Positions 23,046 through 34,879 of a DNA stretch of 64,000 bases are shown piece after piece. Source of the DNA: Candidatus Nucleicultrix amoebiphila FS5 (lineage in GTDB: Bacteria; Pseudomonadota; Alphaproteobacteria; Caedimonadales; Nucleicultricaceae); contig NZ_CP008743.1 of the NCBI RefSeq assembly GCF_002117145.1, forward strand, positions 62,001 through 126,000. Direction: 5' to 3'. Below the pieces are notes generated by a model, which did not search any database, was not told the DNA's origin, and saw only the letters and a list, made by a program, of their open reading frames with translations. The stretch's first letter is position 1. Every line of letters starts with the position of its first letter. Made by a program: the position numbers and the translations under genes.

Positions 23046-24737
23046 TTAAGGATTAAATTCAGAACGTCGAGGATCATTGCCAAAAGAGTCATATAGTTTT
23101 TTGTCCTTTTGACTAACAAGGGGCGCTTCAAGATAAAATAAATGATCCTCCGTATCGTCTAAAATAGTGGCTTTCAGAAAAATGATGAGTTCTGTCACGC
23201 TGTGTTCACTAGATTTAGCTTTGAAAAAATTTCCTATGACGGGAAAATCACTCATGAATGGTATGCTTGATTTTTCATTATCGGAGCGTTCTTCCATAAG
23301 ACCTCCCATCACGACAATTTCTCCTGAATTCATGCTTATTACTGAATCCATTTCTCGAATCTGAACCTGAGGAATAAGTGATTGCTGTTCTTGCTTTGAA
23401 ACAATCGCCACGGCCGGATCTTCTTTTTCTCCAACTATGCGTGAAATAGTGGGTCTTAGGGTAAGTATGATGCGTCCATTTTCAAGATTGATTGCTGGAT
23501 GGACAACCATGACAAGACCTATTGGAACAGTCTGAATTTCACTTGATACATGAACATGTTCTCTCTTGTTGTCATACCCAAAGTCACGATCGTAATCGAT
23601 GCGAAAAAAAACACTGTTCGTCGCTACTTTAAGAATAGCTGATTGATTGTTGAGGACTGTGAGGCGAGGACTTGAAAGAGTGCGAACAGTGCCAAATTTT
23701 TCTAAAAAACTCACAATTCCAGTAAGGTGGTGACCACTTCCGCCAAGCGTAAAGACATCTCTTGTTGGAATTTTCTCAGAATTAAATGGACCTGGAGTTA
23801 TGAGTCGACCGAGGGGAGATTGAATAACAAAGTTACCTTTTAGAGAATTCCAATTAATGCCACTTTTAAATTCTTCTTTGAGATTTATTTCTAATATTTT
23901 AGCTTCAATAAGAACTTGTGTTGCAGTGTTTTTTCTGAGTATTTCAAGATATTTTTCAATTTGTTTATGCTGTGTCTCGTTTGCAAAAATAGTTATAAGA
24001 CCTGCTTGTTTGTGAAGCGTAAATCGTGTTCCGTCCATTTCTTGCAAAGAGGGATCTTGGAAACCTAGAAGCAACTCAAGATTATTATATAATTCCTCCC
24101 AGAAATCACTTTCTGAGTCAGCGCTTAGTAAGGTGCTTGATCCATTATCAGAGTCTATGTTGACTCCTTCTGAAACTGCAAATACATCAGTAGCGACAGA
24201 AACGCGATTTTGATTCTTACGATGCATAACCATAAATTGAATATTGTAGTTTTTTATATAGGGGGTATCAGGTTCAATATGTAGAATTCCATCTTTATGG
24301 CGATATCGAAGATGAGCATCTTGGCAGATTTGTTCTAGAATTTGATTAAAAGGCTTTTGATGTGCATTAACTATCAAACTTCCTTCAATATCTGGTGAAA
24401 TAATCATATCAGTCCCAGTCTGTTTACTGAGTGTAAGTAAAATTTCCGTGATAGGGATGCTGTTCGTAAATGTCAGACTAATTCTTTGGTCGGACAATCT
24501 GACGGGGAGTTCTTGAGCGCTTTTTTTTGTAATTAAGTTTAAGTTTTTTTGATGAGTATCAGAAGAAGATTTTAAGAGTTCTTTATACTCATTTTCCTGC
24601 AATTTTGTTACAGAATCATAATGTTGGTAATATTTAATGTTTTCATTACATCCGCACAGAATGAATATACCTAAGGTTATAAAGATAGAGAGCAATGAAT
24701 TTTTCAAAATAAGTCTATCGACCAAATTCTTAAGCAA
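23046..24737 (-). CDS. secretin of the MshL/PilQ family, lipoprotein
   Basis: Secretins form the outer-membrane gate of type II secretion, type IV pili and related systems. The signal peptide ends LCGC with Cys30 lipidated. An STN domain follows (ISLTFTNSIPITEILLTLSK, about residues 81-150), then an N-domain (TATQVLIEAKILEINLKEEF). The secretin core comes last, with VRTLSSPRLTVLNNQSAILKV and GGLMEERS through ELIIFLKATIL. The block SDSESDFWEELYNNLELLL recalls MSHA-pilus MshL. No ATG is available: TTG at 24737 or TTG at 24707 could start translation. No other pilus or secretion gene is in the window. Confidence 0.85.
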   Translation of the reverse strand: MLKNLVDRLILKNSLLSIFITLGIFILCGCNENIKYYQHYDSVTKLQENEYKELLKSSSDTHQKNLNLITKKSAQELPVRLSDQRISLTFTNSIPITEILLTLSKQTGTDMIISPDIEGSLIVNAHQKPFNQILEQICQDAHLRYRHKDGILHIEPDTPYIKNYNIQFMVMHRKNQNRVSVATDVFAVSEGVNIDSDNGSSTLLSADSESDFWEELYNNLELLLGFQDPSLQEMDGTRFTLHKQAGLITIFANETQHKQIEKYLEILRKNTATQVLIEAKILEINLKEEFKSGINWNSLKGNFVIQSPLGRLITPGPFNSEKIPTRDVFTLGGSGHHLTGIVSFLEKFGTVRTLSSPRLTVLNNQSAILKVATNSVFFRIDYDRDFGYDNKREHVHVSSEIQTVPIGLVMVVHPAINLENGRIILTLRPTISRIVGEKEDPAVAIVSKQEQQSLIPQVQIREMDSVISMNSGEIVVMGGLMEERSDNEKSSIPFMSDFPVIGNFFKAKSSEHSVTELIIFLKATILDDTEDHLFYLEAPLVSQKDKKLYDSFGNDPRRSEFNP

Positions 24738-24757
24738 TTAAAATTTATGATAAATTT

Positions 24758-24787
24758 AATGTAATGACAATTTATGTTTTTTGTCAA
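24758..24787 (-). promoter_or_regulatory. candidate sigma-70 promoter for the secretin gene
   Basis: On the minus strand TTGACA (24787-24782) is followed after 18 bases by TACATT (24763-24758). The predicted start, near 24751, lies just upstream of the TTG start codons. The -35 is perfect and the -10 matches 4 of 6. Confidence 0.4.
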
Positions 24788-24936
24788 ATTGGAATTTTTA
24801 TAAAATCCTCTTCGCTTGAACAGGATCTTTTCTATCGAGATCAGACATTTAGAGTTTAGAAACGTCGTGAGAAGGTTTGCTAAAATGCGGAAATTAGTCT
24901 AATTTAAGCCTTTGTAATGAAAGATTGAAGTAGACG

Positions 24937-25614
24937 ATGACATCTTTAGAAGGTCCCTATATCAAAGCTCAAAGTGGACAAACAAAACAAGTGATTCTCT
25001 TGCTACACGGCTATGGAGCTGATGGGAATGATTTGATAAGTTTAGGAGAAACCTTGAAAATGGTTTTTTCTGACGCGGATTTTATAGCGCCTCATGCACC
25101 CTTTATGTGCCAAGTCAATCCCTTTGGGCGTGAATGGTTTGATTTAAGAGATTGGGAAGCCAGTCTATTTGAAGATCAGGAATATCTATTGCAGATGTTT
25201 GATCGTACTAAAAGCGCTCGATCAATTTTAAATCAATTTATCGACGAAGTTTTAGCGGAAAATAACTTACAAGAATCCAATTTGGCTTATCTTGGATTTT
25301 CACAAGGATCAATGATGGCACTTGCGACAGCTTTAAATCGTACGAATCCTTGTGCTGGCGTGTTAAGTTATTCAGGTGGTTTTGTATGCCGTGATAAATC
25401 TTACGTTAAATCACGCCCTCCAATCTACCTTGTTCATGGTGAAGACGATGAAGTGATCCAATATCAAGCTATGGAAAAAACTGCTCAATTTCTTCAATCG
25501 GTTTCTATTCATCCACAGACTTTGCTCTGTGAGCATACACCGCACAGTATCAGTCAAGAAGGCCTCGAAGCTGGCGCTCGATTTTTAAAGGCTTGTTTTG
25601 CACAAGCATCTTAA
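24937..25614 (+). CDS. phospholipase/carboxylesterase family alpha/beta hydrolase
   Basis: This cytoplasmic serine hydrolase belongs to the acyl-protein thioesterase/carboxylesterase group (YpfH/EstB-like). The oxyanion segment is LLLHGYGADGNDLI. The nucleophile Ser122 is in LGFSQGSMMA, Asp171 is in HGEDDEVIQ and His203 is in TPHSIS, so the triad is complete. There is no signal peptide. The 225-residue length is typical. Substrate (short-chain esters, lysophospholipids or thioesters) cannot be told. It stands upstream of mdh on the same strand with 72 bases between. Confidence 0.88.
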   Translation: MTSLEGPYIKAQSGQTKQVILLLHGYGADGNDLISLGETLKMVFSDADFIAPHAPFMCQVNPFGREWFDLRDWEASLFEDQEYLLQMFDRTKSARSILNQFIDEVLAENNLQESNLAYLGFSQGSMMALATALNRTNPCAGVLSYSGGFVCRDKSYVKSRPPIYLVHGEDDEVIQYQAMEKTAQFLQSVSIHPQTLLCEHTPHSISQEGLEAGARFLKACFAQAS

Positions 25615-25683
25615 AAACTTTCATGTTAACTTTTTGACAAAGATTTGTTGATACAAAGAAGAAAAACCACAGTGAAGGAATAA

Positions 25684-26661
<978 letters not shown>

Positions 26662-26747
26662 GAAGAAAGGATTTTTCAACAATTTGATAAAGTGTTAAAT
26701 TGTATATTAATATTCTGCAAATTATGTTGTGAAAAGATGTAAGAAAA

Positions 26748-27917
26748 ATGAAGATACATGAATACCAAGCAAAAAAACTTTTAAGTGGATTTGGCGTTGC
26801 AATCGCCAAGGGTGCCATTGCTTATACGCCTAAAGAAGCTAGAACTGTAGCTAATGATTTAGGATCTTCACCGTGGGTGGTTAAAGCTCAAATTCATGCT
26901 GGTGGTCGAGGCAAAGGAGGAGGAATTAAACTTTCCAAAACCCTTGAAGAAGTTGAAAACTATACGGCCGCAATGATTGAAAATAAACTTGTTACACCTC
27001 AGACAGGTCCGGAAGGACAAATTGTTCGCCGTGTATATATTGAAAAAGGGTGTAATATCAAACAAGAACTTTATCTGTCATTGCTTGTGGATCGTAAGAC
27101 TGGACGAGTTATGGTCATTGCGTCAGCAGCAGGGGGGATGGACATTGAAGCTGTTGCAGATAAAACTCCTGAAAAAATAATTAAAAGAACTGTTGATCCA
27201 CTTGTTGGTTTTCAACCTTATTTAGCGCGCGAAATATCATTTGCAATTGGGTTGAAAGGGGGAGAAGCACTCAAAGTTGCTGCTTTGATTTCGTCAACGT
27301 ACAAGGCGTTTGTTCATTATGATGCTAGCTTAATTGAAATTAATCCTCTTGTGGTCACCAATGAAGGTGATGCTCTGGCTCTAGATGCAAAAATGACATT
27401 TGATGATAATGGTCTTTTTAGACATCCTGAGATTGAAGAGTTGCGCGATGTGCAAGAGGAAGACCCAGCAGAGCTTGAAGCAGCACGTCATTCACTTAGC
27501 TATATCAAACTGGATGGAAATATTGGTTGCTTAGTTAATGGTGCAGGATTAGCTATGGCGACGATGGATGCTATAAAATTATATGGTGGAGAACCAGCGA
27601 ATTTTCTCGATGTAGGCGGCGGTGCTCCCCGTGAACGTGTGACAACAGCTTTTAAGCTTATTCTTTCTGATAAGAATGTAGAAGGAATTTTGGTCAATAT
27701 TTTCGGAGGTATTATGCGCTGCGATATCATCGCAGAAGGAATTGTAGCAGCTGCAAAAGATGTGGGAATTCATGCTCCATTAGTTGTACGTCTCGAAGGC
27801 ACTAATGTTGATTCTGGAAAAAAGATCTTAGCAAATTCAGGTCTTGCGATCATATCAGCAGATAATTTAGGAGATGCTGCTGAAAAAATAGTTAAAGCTG
27901 TAAAGGAGGCCGCGTAA
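26748..27917 (+). CDS. sucC: succinyl-CoA synthetase beta subunit
   Basis: With SucD it makes ATP or GTP from succinyl-CoA. The ATP-grasp domain begins [17 protein letters not shown] and has [16 protein letters not shown]; the C-terminal CoA-ligase part has [27 protein letters not shown] and [15 protein letters not shown]. The 389-residue length is exact for the family. Its stop overlaps the sucD start by one base (TAATG), so subunit synthesis is coupled. Confidence 0.98.
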   Translation: MKIHEYQAKKLLSGFGVAIAKGAIAYTPKEARTVANDLGSSPWVVKAQIHAGGRGKGGGIKLSKTLEEVENYTAAMIENKLVTPQTGPEGQIVRRVYIEKGCNIKQELYLSLLVDRKTGRVMVIASAAGGMDIEAVADKTPEKIIKRTVDPLVGFQPYLAREISFAIGLKGGEALKVAALISSTYKAFVHYDASLIEINPLVVTNEGDALALDAKMTFDDNGLFRHPEIEELRDVQEEDPAELEAARHSLSYIKLDGNIGCLVNGAGLAMATMDAIKLYGGEPANFLDVGGGAPRERVTTAFKLILSDKNVEGILVNIFGGIMRCDIIAEGIVAAAKDVGIHAPLVVRLEGTNVDSGKKILANSGLAIISADNLGDAAEKIVKAVKEAA

Positions 27918-28798
27918 TGGCCGTAATGATTGATTCAAATACTAAAGTAATTTGCCAAGGATTTACGGGTGCACAGGGGACTTTTCACTCTGAACAGGCT
28001 ATTGCCTATGGAACAAAGATGGTGGGGGGAGTTACGCCTGGAAAAGGAGGCTCAAATCATCTTAATTTACCAGTTTTTGATACAGTTGCTGAAGCAGTGA
28101 AAGAGACTGGTGCAAATGCAACGGTCATATATGTTCCTCCAAGCTTTGCAGCAGATGCTATTCTTGAAGCAGTTTATGCTGAAATTCCGCTTATTGTTTG
28201 TATCACAGAAGGAATACCAGTTGTTGACATGATCCACGTTAAGCGTGTTCTAGAGTTCAGCAAATCAAAGCTCATAGGTCCGAATTGTCCGGGTGTAATT
28301 ACGCCTGGTCAGTGTAAAATTGGTATTATGCCTGGTCATATTCATCGTCCTGGTAGCATTGGTATTGTTTCTCGTTCAGGGACGCTAACTTATGAAGCTG
28401 TATGGCAAACTACTCAGGTAGGGCTGGGACAATCTACCTGTATTGGAATTGGTGGAGATCCAATTCCTGGGACTAATTTTATTGATTGCCTAGATCTTTT
28501 TATGCATGATCCGGAAACTCAAGGGATTATTATGATTGGCGAGATTGGGGGCACAGCTGAAGAAGAAGCAGCTGAATTTATTCAATCTCATAAGGTTAAG
28601 AAACCTATTGTGAGTTTTATCGCTGGTACAACTGCACCGCCGGGTAGGCGTATGGGGCATGCAGGTGCCATTATTTCGGGTAGTGAAGGTACTGCTGCCA
28701 GTAAAATGAAGGCCCTTGAAAAGGCAGGCGTAGTCGTTGCGCGGTCGCCTGCTGAGATAGGTGTGACAATGCATACTGTAATGAAAAAAGCTTCGTAA
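27917..28798 (+). CDS. sucD: succinyl-CoA synthetase alpha subunit
   Basis: The alpha subunit binds CoA and carries the phosphorylated histidine. Motifs: [36 protein letters not shown], and the active His in [13 protein letters not shown]. The 293-residue length is normal. The start is translationally coupled to sucC and sucA begins 25 bases downstream. Confidence 0.98.
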   Translation: MAVMIDSNTKVICQGFTGAQGTFHSEQAIAYGTKMVGGVTPGKGGSNHLNLPVFDTVAEAVKETGANATVIYVPPSFAADAILEAVYAEIPLIVCITEGIPVVDMIHVKRVLEFSKSKLIGPNCPGVITPGQCKIGIMPGHIHRPGSIGIVSRSGTLTYEAVWQTTQVGLGQSTCIGIGGDPIPGTNFIDCLDLFMHDPETQGIIMIGEIGGTAEEEAAEFIQSHKVKKPIVSFIAGTTAPPGRRMGHAGAIISGSEGTAASKMKALEKAGVVVARSPAEIGVTMHTVMKKAS

Positions 28799-28823
28799 AA
28801 GTATTAAAGAGCTCAAGAATCAT

Positions 28824-31673
28824 ATGAAGAAGAACGAGTTGTTATCATCGATTTATACAGGCAACGCTGCAATCTATTTAGAAAGTATGTTCGCTGCTTA
28901 TTTGCGCGATAAGGATAGCATTGATTCTACCTGGCGTGAGTTTTTTGAAGGGCTTGGGGATAATCCAGAAGGTCTTCTAAAAGACATTTTAGGCGCAAGT
29001 TGGTCTCCCCGTAAATTTGAACGTAGTGATGAAGAACCAAAAAAAGAGACGAAAGATCTTCCTAAAACAACAATGGAAAAGCGAGTTGTTTCTGAAGATG
29101 TATTGCAAAAAACTATAAAGGCGCTTGAATTTATCCAAGCTTATCGTGCCCGTGGACATCTTAACGCAATCTTGGATCCATTAGAGCTTACTCAGCCGAT
29201 TGCTCATCCTGAATTGAATCCAAAATATTTTGGATTTAGCGAAGAAGAATATGACATACCCATAACCATAGGGGGGATTTTTGGACGAGAGAAAGCTTCT
29301 ATTCGAGAGCTGGAGACCACGCTTAAGACGATCTATTCAGGTACAATTGGTTTTGAGTATACCTACATTTTAAATGTTCAAGAACGTGAATGGCTTCAAA
29401 ACAGGATTGAACGGATCCGTACACAATTTAGTATTGATCAGAAAACAAAAATTCTTAAAAATCTAATTAGCGCTGAGTCTTTTGAAAGGTTTCTGCAAGT
29501 AAAATTTACAGGAGCAAAACGTTTTGGATTAGAGGGTGGTGAAACCCTTATGCCTGGACTTGAATCGATTCTCCAAACATTATCTAAAGATGGTACTCAA
29601 GATGTTTTTATTGGTATGGCGCATCGAGGACGTCTGAACGTTATTGTAAACTTGATTGGTTGGGAGCCACGTTCAATTTTAGCTGAATTCCAGGGTCAAC
29701 ATGGTGAACCAAATTCAGTCTCTGGCTCAGGCGACGTAAAATATCATCTTGGTGTTTCAAAAGAACGAGAGGTTGATGGACACAAGATGCATCTCGCCTT
29801 ATTGCCTAATCCTTCTCATCTTGAATTTATTAATCCTGTCGTTATGGGAAAAGTGCGAGGTCTTCAGACAATCACAAACGATGCGAGCAGATCTAAGACT
29901 CAAGGGGTTTTAATCCATGGAGATGCGGCATTTGCAGGACAAGGAATCGTAGCGGAAACTTTGCTTTTATCGCAACTTGAAGGATACACGACGGGTGGAA
30001 CAATTCACATTATTATAAATAATCAGATTGGATTTACTGCATCTCCCAATGAAACGAAATCATCTGTTTATTGTTCTGATCTTGCTAAAATGATAGATGT
30101 ACCTGTTTTTCATGTTAATGGAGATGATCCAGAAGCAGTTGTTTGGGTGTCTCAATTAGCAGCGGAGTATCGCCAAACTTTTAAAAAAGATGTATTTATT
30201 GATTTAATTTGTTATCGACGTTTTGGTCATAATGAAATGGACGAACCATCTTTTACTCAGCCCTTAATGTATTCTGTTATTCGTCAACGTCCTTCTATTC
30301 GTGAACGTTATCAATCCAAGCTTAAGGAAGAGGGGAGTTATAATGAAGCTGAGATCACAGCTTTTGTCACTGAATACGAAAGCTTTTTGCAAAGCGAGTT
30401 TGAAGCAGCAAAAACTTTCCATTCTGAGCCTTTGTGGTTAAAAGGTTCATGGCAAAATATTCAAGGACACGTTGATCTCTTTGAAAAAATTGAGACGGGA
30501 GTAGAAAAATCTCATCTTGAAAAGATTAGTAGACAACTTTCTTTAGCGCCAGAAGATTTTAATTTAAACCCAAAGCTCAATAAACTTTTAAAAGATAGAA
30601 TGCAAATGTTTGAAACCGGTGAAGGGATCGATTGGTCGATGGGAGAAGCGCTAGCTTTCGGCACTCTCTTAACAGAAGGTAGAAATGTAAGATTATCTGG
30701 ACAGGATTCTGCGCGAGGCACTTTTACACAAAGACACGCGGTTTACAGTGATCAAACAACTAAAAAAAATTACGCGCATCTCAATCATATTCAGGAAAAT
30801 CAGGGAATCTTTGAGGTTATAAACAGCCCGCTCTCTGAATCAGGCGTGATGGGTTTTGAGCTCGGATATTCTTACGCTGACCCTATGTCTTTAGTTCTTT
30901 GGGAAGGACAATTTGGTGATTTTGCAAATGGTGCCCAAGTCATTATCGACCAATTTTTATCGGCAGGCCAGGCAAAATGGTTGAGATTGTCCGGACTAGT
31001 GTTGTTGCTGCCTCATAGTTATGATGGACAAGGACCAGAACATACATCTGCTAGACTCGAGCGCTATCTTCAGCTTTGTGCTGAACACAACATGATCGTT
31101 GCAAATTGTTCTACACCCGCTAACTATTTTCATCTTTTGCGTCGACAAATTCATGGCAAAACACGGCGTCCTCTTATCATTATGACACCTAAAGCTTTAT
31201 TGCGACATCCAAAGGCTGTTTCAAAAATAAATGATATGGGACAAGGAACTGTTTTCCAAGAAGTGATCCCGGATCTATATGACAAGCTTTTTAAAGAGAG
31301 TAAAATCAAACGTGTTATTCTCTGCAGTGGCAAAGTCTATTACGATCTTCTGGAGGAAAGAGAAAAGAGAAATATTAATAATATAGCTTTAATTCGTCTT
31401 GAGCAGTTCTATCCTTTTCCTGAAGAACATTTAATTAAAATTCTCACAAGCTATACTTCTGCTGAACTAATTTGGTGCCAAGAAGAACCTCGCAATATGG
31501 GGGCTTGGCATTTTCTTGATCGTAGATTAGAAGCTGTCTTAGAGAAGGTAAAAATGAATTCGAAACGACCAATCTATGTTGGCAGACCTGATTCAGCATC
31601 TCCAGCAACAGGTTATTCTGATTGGCATAATCGAGAACAGAAAAAGTTGATTAACGAGGCATTAAGTTTATAA
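28824..31673 (+). CDS. sucA: 2-oxoglutarate dehydrogenase E1 component
   Basis: SucA is the thiamine-diphosphate-dependent decarboxylase of the 2-oxoglutarate dehydrogenase complex. The N terminus has the E2-binding segment (AIYLESMFAAYLRDKDSI, then WREFFEGLGD). The catalytic core has GMAHRGRLNVIVNLIG, HGDAAFAGQGIVAETL and the ThDP fold with GDDPEAVVWV. The C-terminal part has the RHAVYSDQ, FANGAQVIIDQF and GQGPEHTSARLERYLQL signatures. At 949 residues it is full length. It belongs to the TCA operon. Confidence 0.98.
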   Translation: MKKNELLSSIYTGNAAIYLESMFAAYLRDKDSIDSTWREFFEGLGDNPEGLLKDILGASWSPRKFERSDEEPKKETKDLPKTTMEKRVVSEDVLQKTIKALEFIQAYRARGHLNAILDPLELTQPIAHPELNPKYFGFSEEEYDIPITIGGIFGREKASIRELETTLKTIYSGTIGFEYTYILNVQEREWLQNRIERIRTQFSIDQKTKILKNLISAESFERFLQVKFTGAKRFGLEGGETLMPGLESILQTLSKDGTQDVFIGMAHRGRLNVIVNLIGWEPRSILAEFQGQHGEPNSVSGSGDVKYHLGVSKEREVDGHKMHLALLPNPSHLEFINPVVMGKVRGLQTITNDASRSKTQGVLIHGDAAFAGQGIVAETLLLSQLEGYTTGGTIHIIINNQIGFTASPNETKSSVYCSDLAKMIDVPVFHVNGDDPEAVVWVSQLAAEYRQTFKKDVFIDLICYRRFGHNEMDEPSFTQPLMYSVIRQRPSIRERYQSKLKEEGSYNEAEITAFVTEYESFLQSEFEAAKTFHSEPLWLKGSWQNIQGHVDLFEKIETGVEKSHLEKISRQLSLAPEDFNLNPKLNKLLKDRMQMFETGEGIDWSMGEALAFGTLLTEGRNVRLSGQDSARGTFTQRHAVYSDQTTKKNYAHLNHIQENQGIFEVINSPLSESGVMGFELGYSYADPMSLVLWEGQFGDFANGAQVIIDQFLSAGQAKWLRLSGLVLLLPHSYDGQGPEHTSARLERYLQLCAEHNMIVANCSTPANYFHLLRRQIHGKTRRPLIIMTPKALLRHPKAVSKINDMGQGTVFQEVIPDLYDKLFKESKIKRVILCSGKVYYDLLEEREKRNINNIALIRLEQFYPFPEEHLIKILTSYTSAELIWCQEEPRNMGAWHFLDRRLEAVLEKVKMNSKRPIYVGRPDSASPATGYSDWHNREQKKLINEALSL

Positions 31674-31699
31674 AATTGAGTGGTGCGAGGTAAAATAAA

Positions 31700-32953
31700 A
31701 TGGCAACAAAAAATCCTGGTGATATCGTCGTTCCTCCTTTAGGTGAGTCGGTTTCAGAAGCAACAATTGCACGTTGGCTTAAAAAAAAAGGCGACGTTGT
31801 AAAACTTGACGAGGCTCTTGTTGAGTTAGAAACTGATAAAGTCACATTAGAAGTGAATGCACCTCAAGCAGGTATTCTAAATGAAATTAACGTGGCCGTG
31901 GGGGCAACGGTTAGAGTAGGTGATTTACTTGGATCTATCGCAATCAGTGGGACGCAAATTTCAACAGAACCCTCTAAAGTTGAATCTTCTCCAAAACCAG
32001 TTATTGAAGAACAAAAATCCCCTCAAAAAGAAGGAGCGCTTTCTATTGCTGATCTTTTAAAAAATCAACAGAAGATTTCCAAAGCAGAATCATCTGGACC
32101 GAGTGCAAAAAAAATCGCAGAAGAAAACAATCTGAATTTAAAAGATGTTCCAGCAACAGGTAAAGACGGACGAGTAACAAAAGGCGATGTATTAGGTTTT
32201 CTTGATCAACCGCCTCAAGAAGCGAGTGCTAAACAAGCTCCAATTTCTGTTGAACGCATAGAGGAGCGTGTGAAAATGACGCGTTTGCGTCAGAGAATTG
32301 CTGAACGTTTAAAAGAAGCACAAAACACTGCAGCCATGCTTACGACTTTTAATGAGATTGATATGAGTCGTGTGATGGATTTGCGTAATACATATAAGGA
32401 TAGCTTTGAGAAAAAGAATGGTGTGCGTTTAGGCTTTATGTCTTTTTTCGTCAAAGCTGCAGTGAGTGCCTTGAAAGAAATTCCTAGTGTGAACGCTGAA
32501 ATTTCTGGAGATGAGATTGTCTTTAAAAATTATTACGATATTGGCGTTGCAGTATCTGCCCCTCAAGGTTTAGTGGTACCTGTTTTGCGTGGAGCAGATA
32601 TTCTTAATTTTGCAGGCATTGAACAGGAAGTTGTTAACCTTTCTAACAAAGCACGTGATGGGAAATTAGCTATTAGTGATCTCTCAGGCGCCACATTTAC
32701 TATTACGAATGGCGGTGTTTTTGGTTCACTCATGTCCACACCTATTTTAAACTACCCACAATCTGGTATTCTAGGTATGCATAAAATTCAAAAACGTCCA
32801 GTCGTTGTGGACGATAAAATTGAGATTCGACCTATGATGTATATAGCACTAACTTATGATCATCGCATTATTGATGGGCGTGAAGCTGTTACTTTCCTTG
32901 TTCGTATAAAGGAATGCGTCGAAAATCCAGAACGTTTATTGTTGAACGCATAA
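31700..32953 (+). CDS. sucB: dihydrolipoyl succinyltransferase E2 component
   Basis: E2 carries the lipoyl arm that passes succinyl groups from SucA to CoA. The N-terminal lipoyl domain has the modified lysine in [12 protein letters not shown] linker and the E3-binding domain ([17 protein letters not shown], residues about 134-170) follow. The catalytic domain ends with the active-site [15 protein letters not shown]. Length 417 is normal. The lpd gene begins 12 bases downstream. Confidence 0.98.
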   Translation: MATKNPGDIVVPPLGESVSEATIARWLKKKGDVVKLDEALVELETDKVTLEVNAPQAGILNEINVAVGATVRVGDLLGSIAISGTQISTEPSKVESSPKPVIEEQKSPQKEGALSIADLLKNQQKISKAESSGPSAKKIAEENNLNLKDVPATGKDGRVTKGDVLGFLDQPPQEASAKQAPISVERIEERVKMTRLRQRIAERLKEAQNTAAMLTTFNEIDMSRVMDLRNTYKDSFEKKNGVRLGFMSFFVKAAVSALKEIPSVNAEISGDEIVFKNYYDIGVAVSAPQGLVVPVLRGADILNFAGIEQEVVNLSNKARDGKLAISDLSGATFTITNGGVFGSLMSTPILNYPQSGILGMHKIQKRPVVVDDKIEIRPMMYIALTYDHRIIDGREAVTFLVRIKECVENPERLLLNA

Positions 32954-32965
32954 AAGAAAAAAGAA

Positions 32966-34372
32966 ATGTCAAAAAACTATGATCTTATAATAATTGGTGC
33001 GGGACCTGGTGGATATGTAGCGGCTATACGTGCAGCACAACTGGGGATGAAAGTAGCGTGCGTTGACAAACGAAAAACGCTAGGCGGGGTGTGTCTTAAC
33101 GTTGGATGCATTCCTTCAAAAGCTCTTTTACAATCCTCTCAAAAGTGGTCAGAGGTGAACAAACTGCTTGATATTCATGGCATTGAAATTTCAGGTGCTA
33201 AGTTGGATTTAAGCAAAATGATGGCGCGTAAAAATAAAGTTGTTGAAGATCTGACACGCGGTATCCAGTATCTCTTTAAAAAAAACAATATTGATTTTAT
33301 TCAAGGGCTTGCATCTTTCAAATCTACGAGTCAGGTGAGTGTGAAAAATGATTCAGGGAATGAAACAGTTTTGAATGCGGATAAGATCATCATCGCTTCT
33401 GGCTCTTCACCTACACTCTTACCGGGAATTTATCTTGATGAGGAAAAGGTTGTAAGTTCAACAGGAGCTCTTAGTTTAAACATATTGCCTGCAAAGATGG
33501 CTGTGATCGGAGGCGGTTATATAGGCCTTGAAATGGCTTCTGTTTGGAGCCGACTGGGGTCTGAAGTGACTGTGATTGAATTTTTCGATCGTATTGTTCC
33601 GATGATGGATAACGAAGTAGGACAAGCCCTTTTGAAAAGTTTACGTAATCAAGGGATTAATTTTAAGCTTTCTACAAAAGTTACCAGTGTTAAAAAAGCT
33701 AAAAATGGTCTTACGTTAACTCTGGAGTCAGCTCAAGGGGGAAATATAGAAGAGCTTGATGCAGATGTTTTGCTATCGTCCGCAGGACGTCGTGCAAACA
33801 CGGAAGGCTTAGCTTTAGAAAAAATTGGTGTTGCTCTAGAAGAAGCCGGACGCATAAAAGTTGATGAGAATTTTAAAACTTCAGTAAATGGAATTTATGC
33901 TATTGGTGATGTAATACGTGGACCTATGCTGGCTCATAAAGCTGAAGAAGAAGGGGTCGCTGTTGCTGAATATCTGGCAGGTCAAAAATCTCATGTAAAT
34001 TACGCTGTCATTCCAGCCGTTATTTACACACATCCGGAAGTCGCGAGTGTTGGTAAGACCGAAGAAGAACTAAAAAAATCCAGTATAGCCTATAAAGTAG
34101 GAAAATTTCCTTTTTCAGCCAATAGTCGTGCAAAAGCCAATTCGGATGTGGAGGGGTTTGTCAAAGTGATTTCCCACGCTGTTTCAGATGAAGTCTTGGG
34201 AGTTCATATTATCCATTCTGAAGCAGGAACTATGATTGCTGAAGCAGCTATGGCTATGGAATTTAAAGCTTCAAGTGAAGATATTGCACGGACGTGTCAT
34301 GCTCATCCAACGCATAGTGAGGCTCTAAAAGAGGCGGCTTTGTCAGTCCTTGGACGTTCCATCCATATCTAG
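32966..34372 (+). CDS. lpd: dihydrolipoyl dehydrogenase E3 component
   Basis: Lpd reoxidises the lipoyl arm using FAD and NAD+. The FAD fold is IIGAGPGGYVAAIRAAQLG and the redox-active disulfide is GGVCLNVGCIPSKALL. The NAD fold is IGGGYIGLEMASVWSRLG. The C-terminal interface has HAHPTHSEALKEA with the catalytic His-Glu pair. The length of 468 is normal. It is the last gene of the 2-oxoglutarate dehydrogenase cluster and could also serve pyruvate dehydrogenase if the genome lacks a second copy. Confidence 0.97.
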   Translation: MSKNYDLIIIGAGPGGYVAAIRAAQLGMKVACVDKRKTLGGVCLNVGCIPSKALLQSSQKWSEVNKLLDIHGIEISGAKLDLSKMMARKNKVVEDLTRGIQYLFKKNNIDFIQGLASFKSTSQVSVKNDSGNETVLNADKIIIASGSSPTLLPGIYLDEEKVVSSTGALSLNILPAKMAVIGGGYIGLEMASVWSRLGSEVTVIEFFDRIVPMMDNEVGQALLKSLRNQGINFKLSTKVTSVKKAKNGLTLTLESAQGGNIEELDADVLLSSAGRRANTEGLALEKIGVALEEAGRIKVDENFKTSVNGIYAIGDVIRGPMLAHKAEEEGVAVAEYLAGQKSHVNYAVIPAVIYTHPEVASVGKTEEELKKSSIAYKVGKFPFSANSRAKANSDVEGFVKVISHAVSDEVLGVHIIHSEAGTMIAEAAMAMEFKASSEDIARTCHAHPTHSEALKEAALSVLGRSIHI

Positions 34373-34484
34373 ATTAGCGCGTTTTTATTATTTTCTATTT
34401 TTGTAACTAACCGTTTTTATTAACGATAAATTAATAATTGCAATGCTTATAATATACTGTTGAAAATCAAATGGAGCTAACAAT

Positions 34485-34859
34485 ATGAAAAAGAACGTTA
34501 TTTTGCTTTCAATGCTTGCACTTTGCACTGTTGGCGTAACAGAAACTTATGGTGCCGGCATAACAGATTTACTCGCAACAATTAAAAAGAAGGGTAGTCC
34601 CAAGGAAATTTGTAAAAAGGCGAGCTTTTTTAGCGGTGTTGTTACAATTCGCTCATTTGAAGGCGCGCTTTGTAAAAATAAAGTAGTCGCTGCTGTTGCA
34701 GAACAAATATGTCCTAACGCAGCTTCAGATTATATGGATTCTGGATGTCACAAAGAAGCTGTTAAAGCTTTGGCAGGCAAAACACCTGCTCAAGTGACTG
34801 AAGAAGCAAAAGCAACAGGTACTTCAGATGAGCAAAAACTTGTAGAAGCTGCTGGATAA
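34485..34859 (+). CDS. small secreted four-cysteine protein, unknown family
   Basis: The 124-residue product has a clean signal peptide (MKKNVILLSMLALCTVGVTE, then TYGA before GITDLL). The mature 100 residues contain four Cys (in KEICKKA, GALCKNK, EQICPNA and SGCHKEA), a number that suits two disulfides, and an Ala-rich C terminus. I recognise no domain. It has its own good terminator just downstream and a TATAAT-like box at 34448-34453 upstream, so it is probably an independent transcript between lpd and hppA. Location is likely periplasmic or extracellular. Confidence 0.72.
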   Translation: MKKNVILLSMLALCTVGVTETYGAGITDLLATIKKKGSPKEICKKASFFSGVVTIRSFEGALCKNKVVAAVAEQICPNAASDYMDSGCHKEAVKALAGKTPAQVTEEAKATGTSDEQKLVEAAG

Positions 34860-34879
34860 ATCTATTTACGTCTTTTAAG

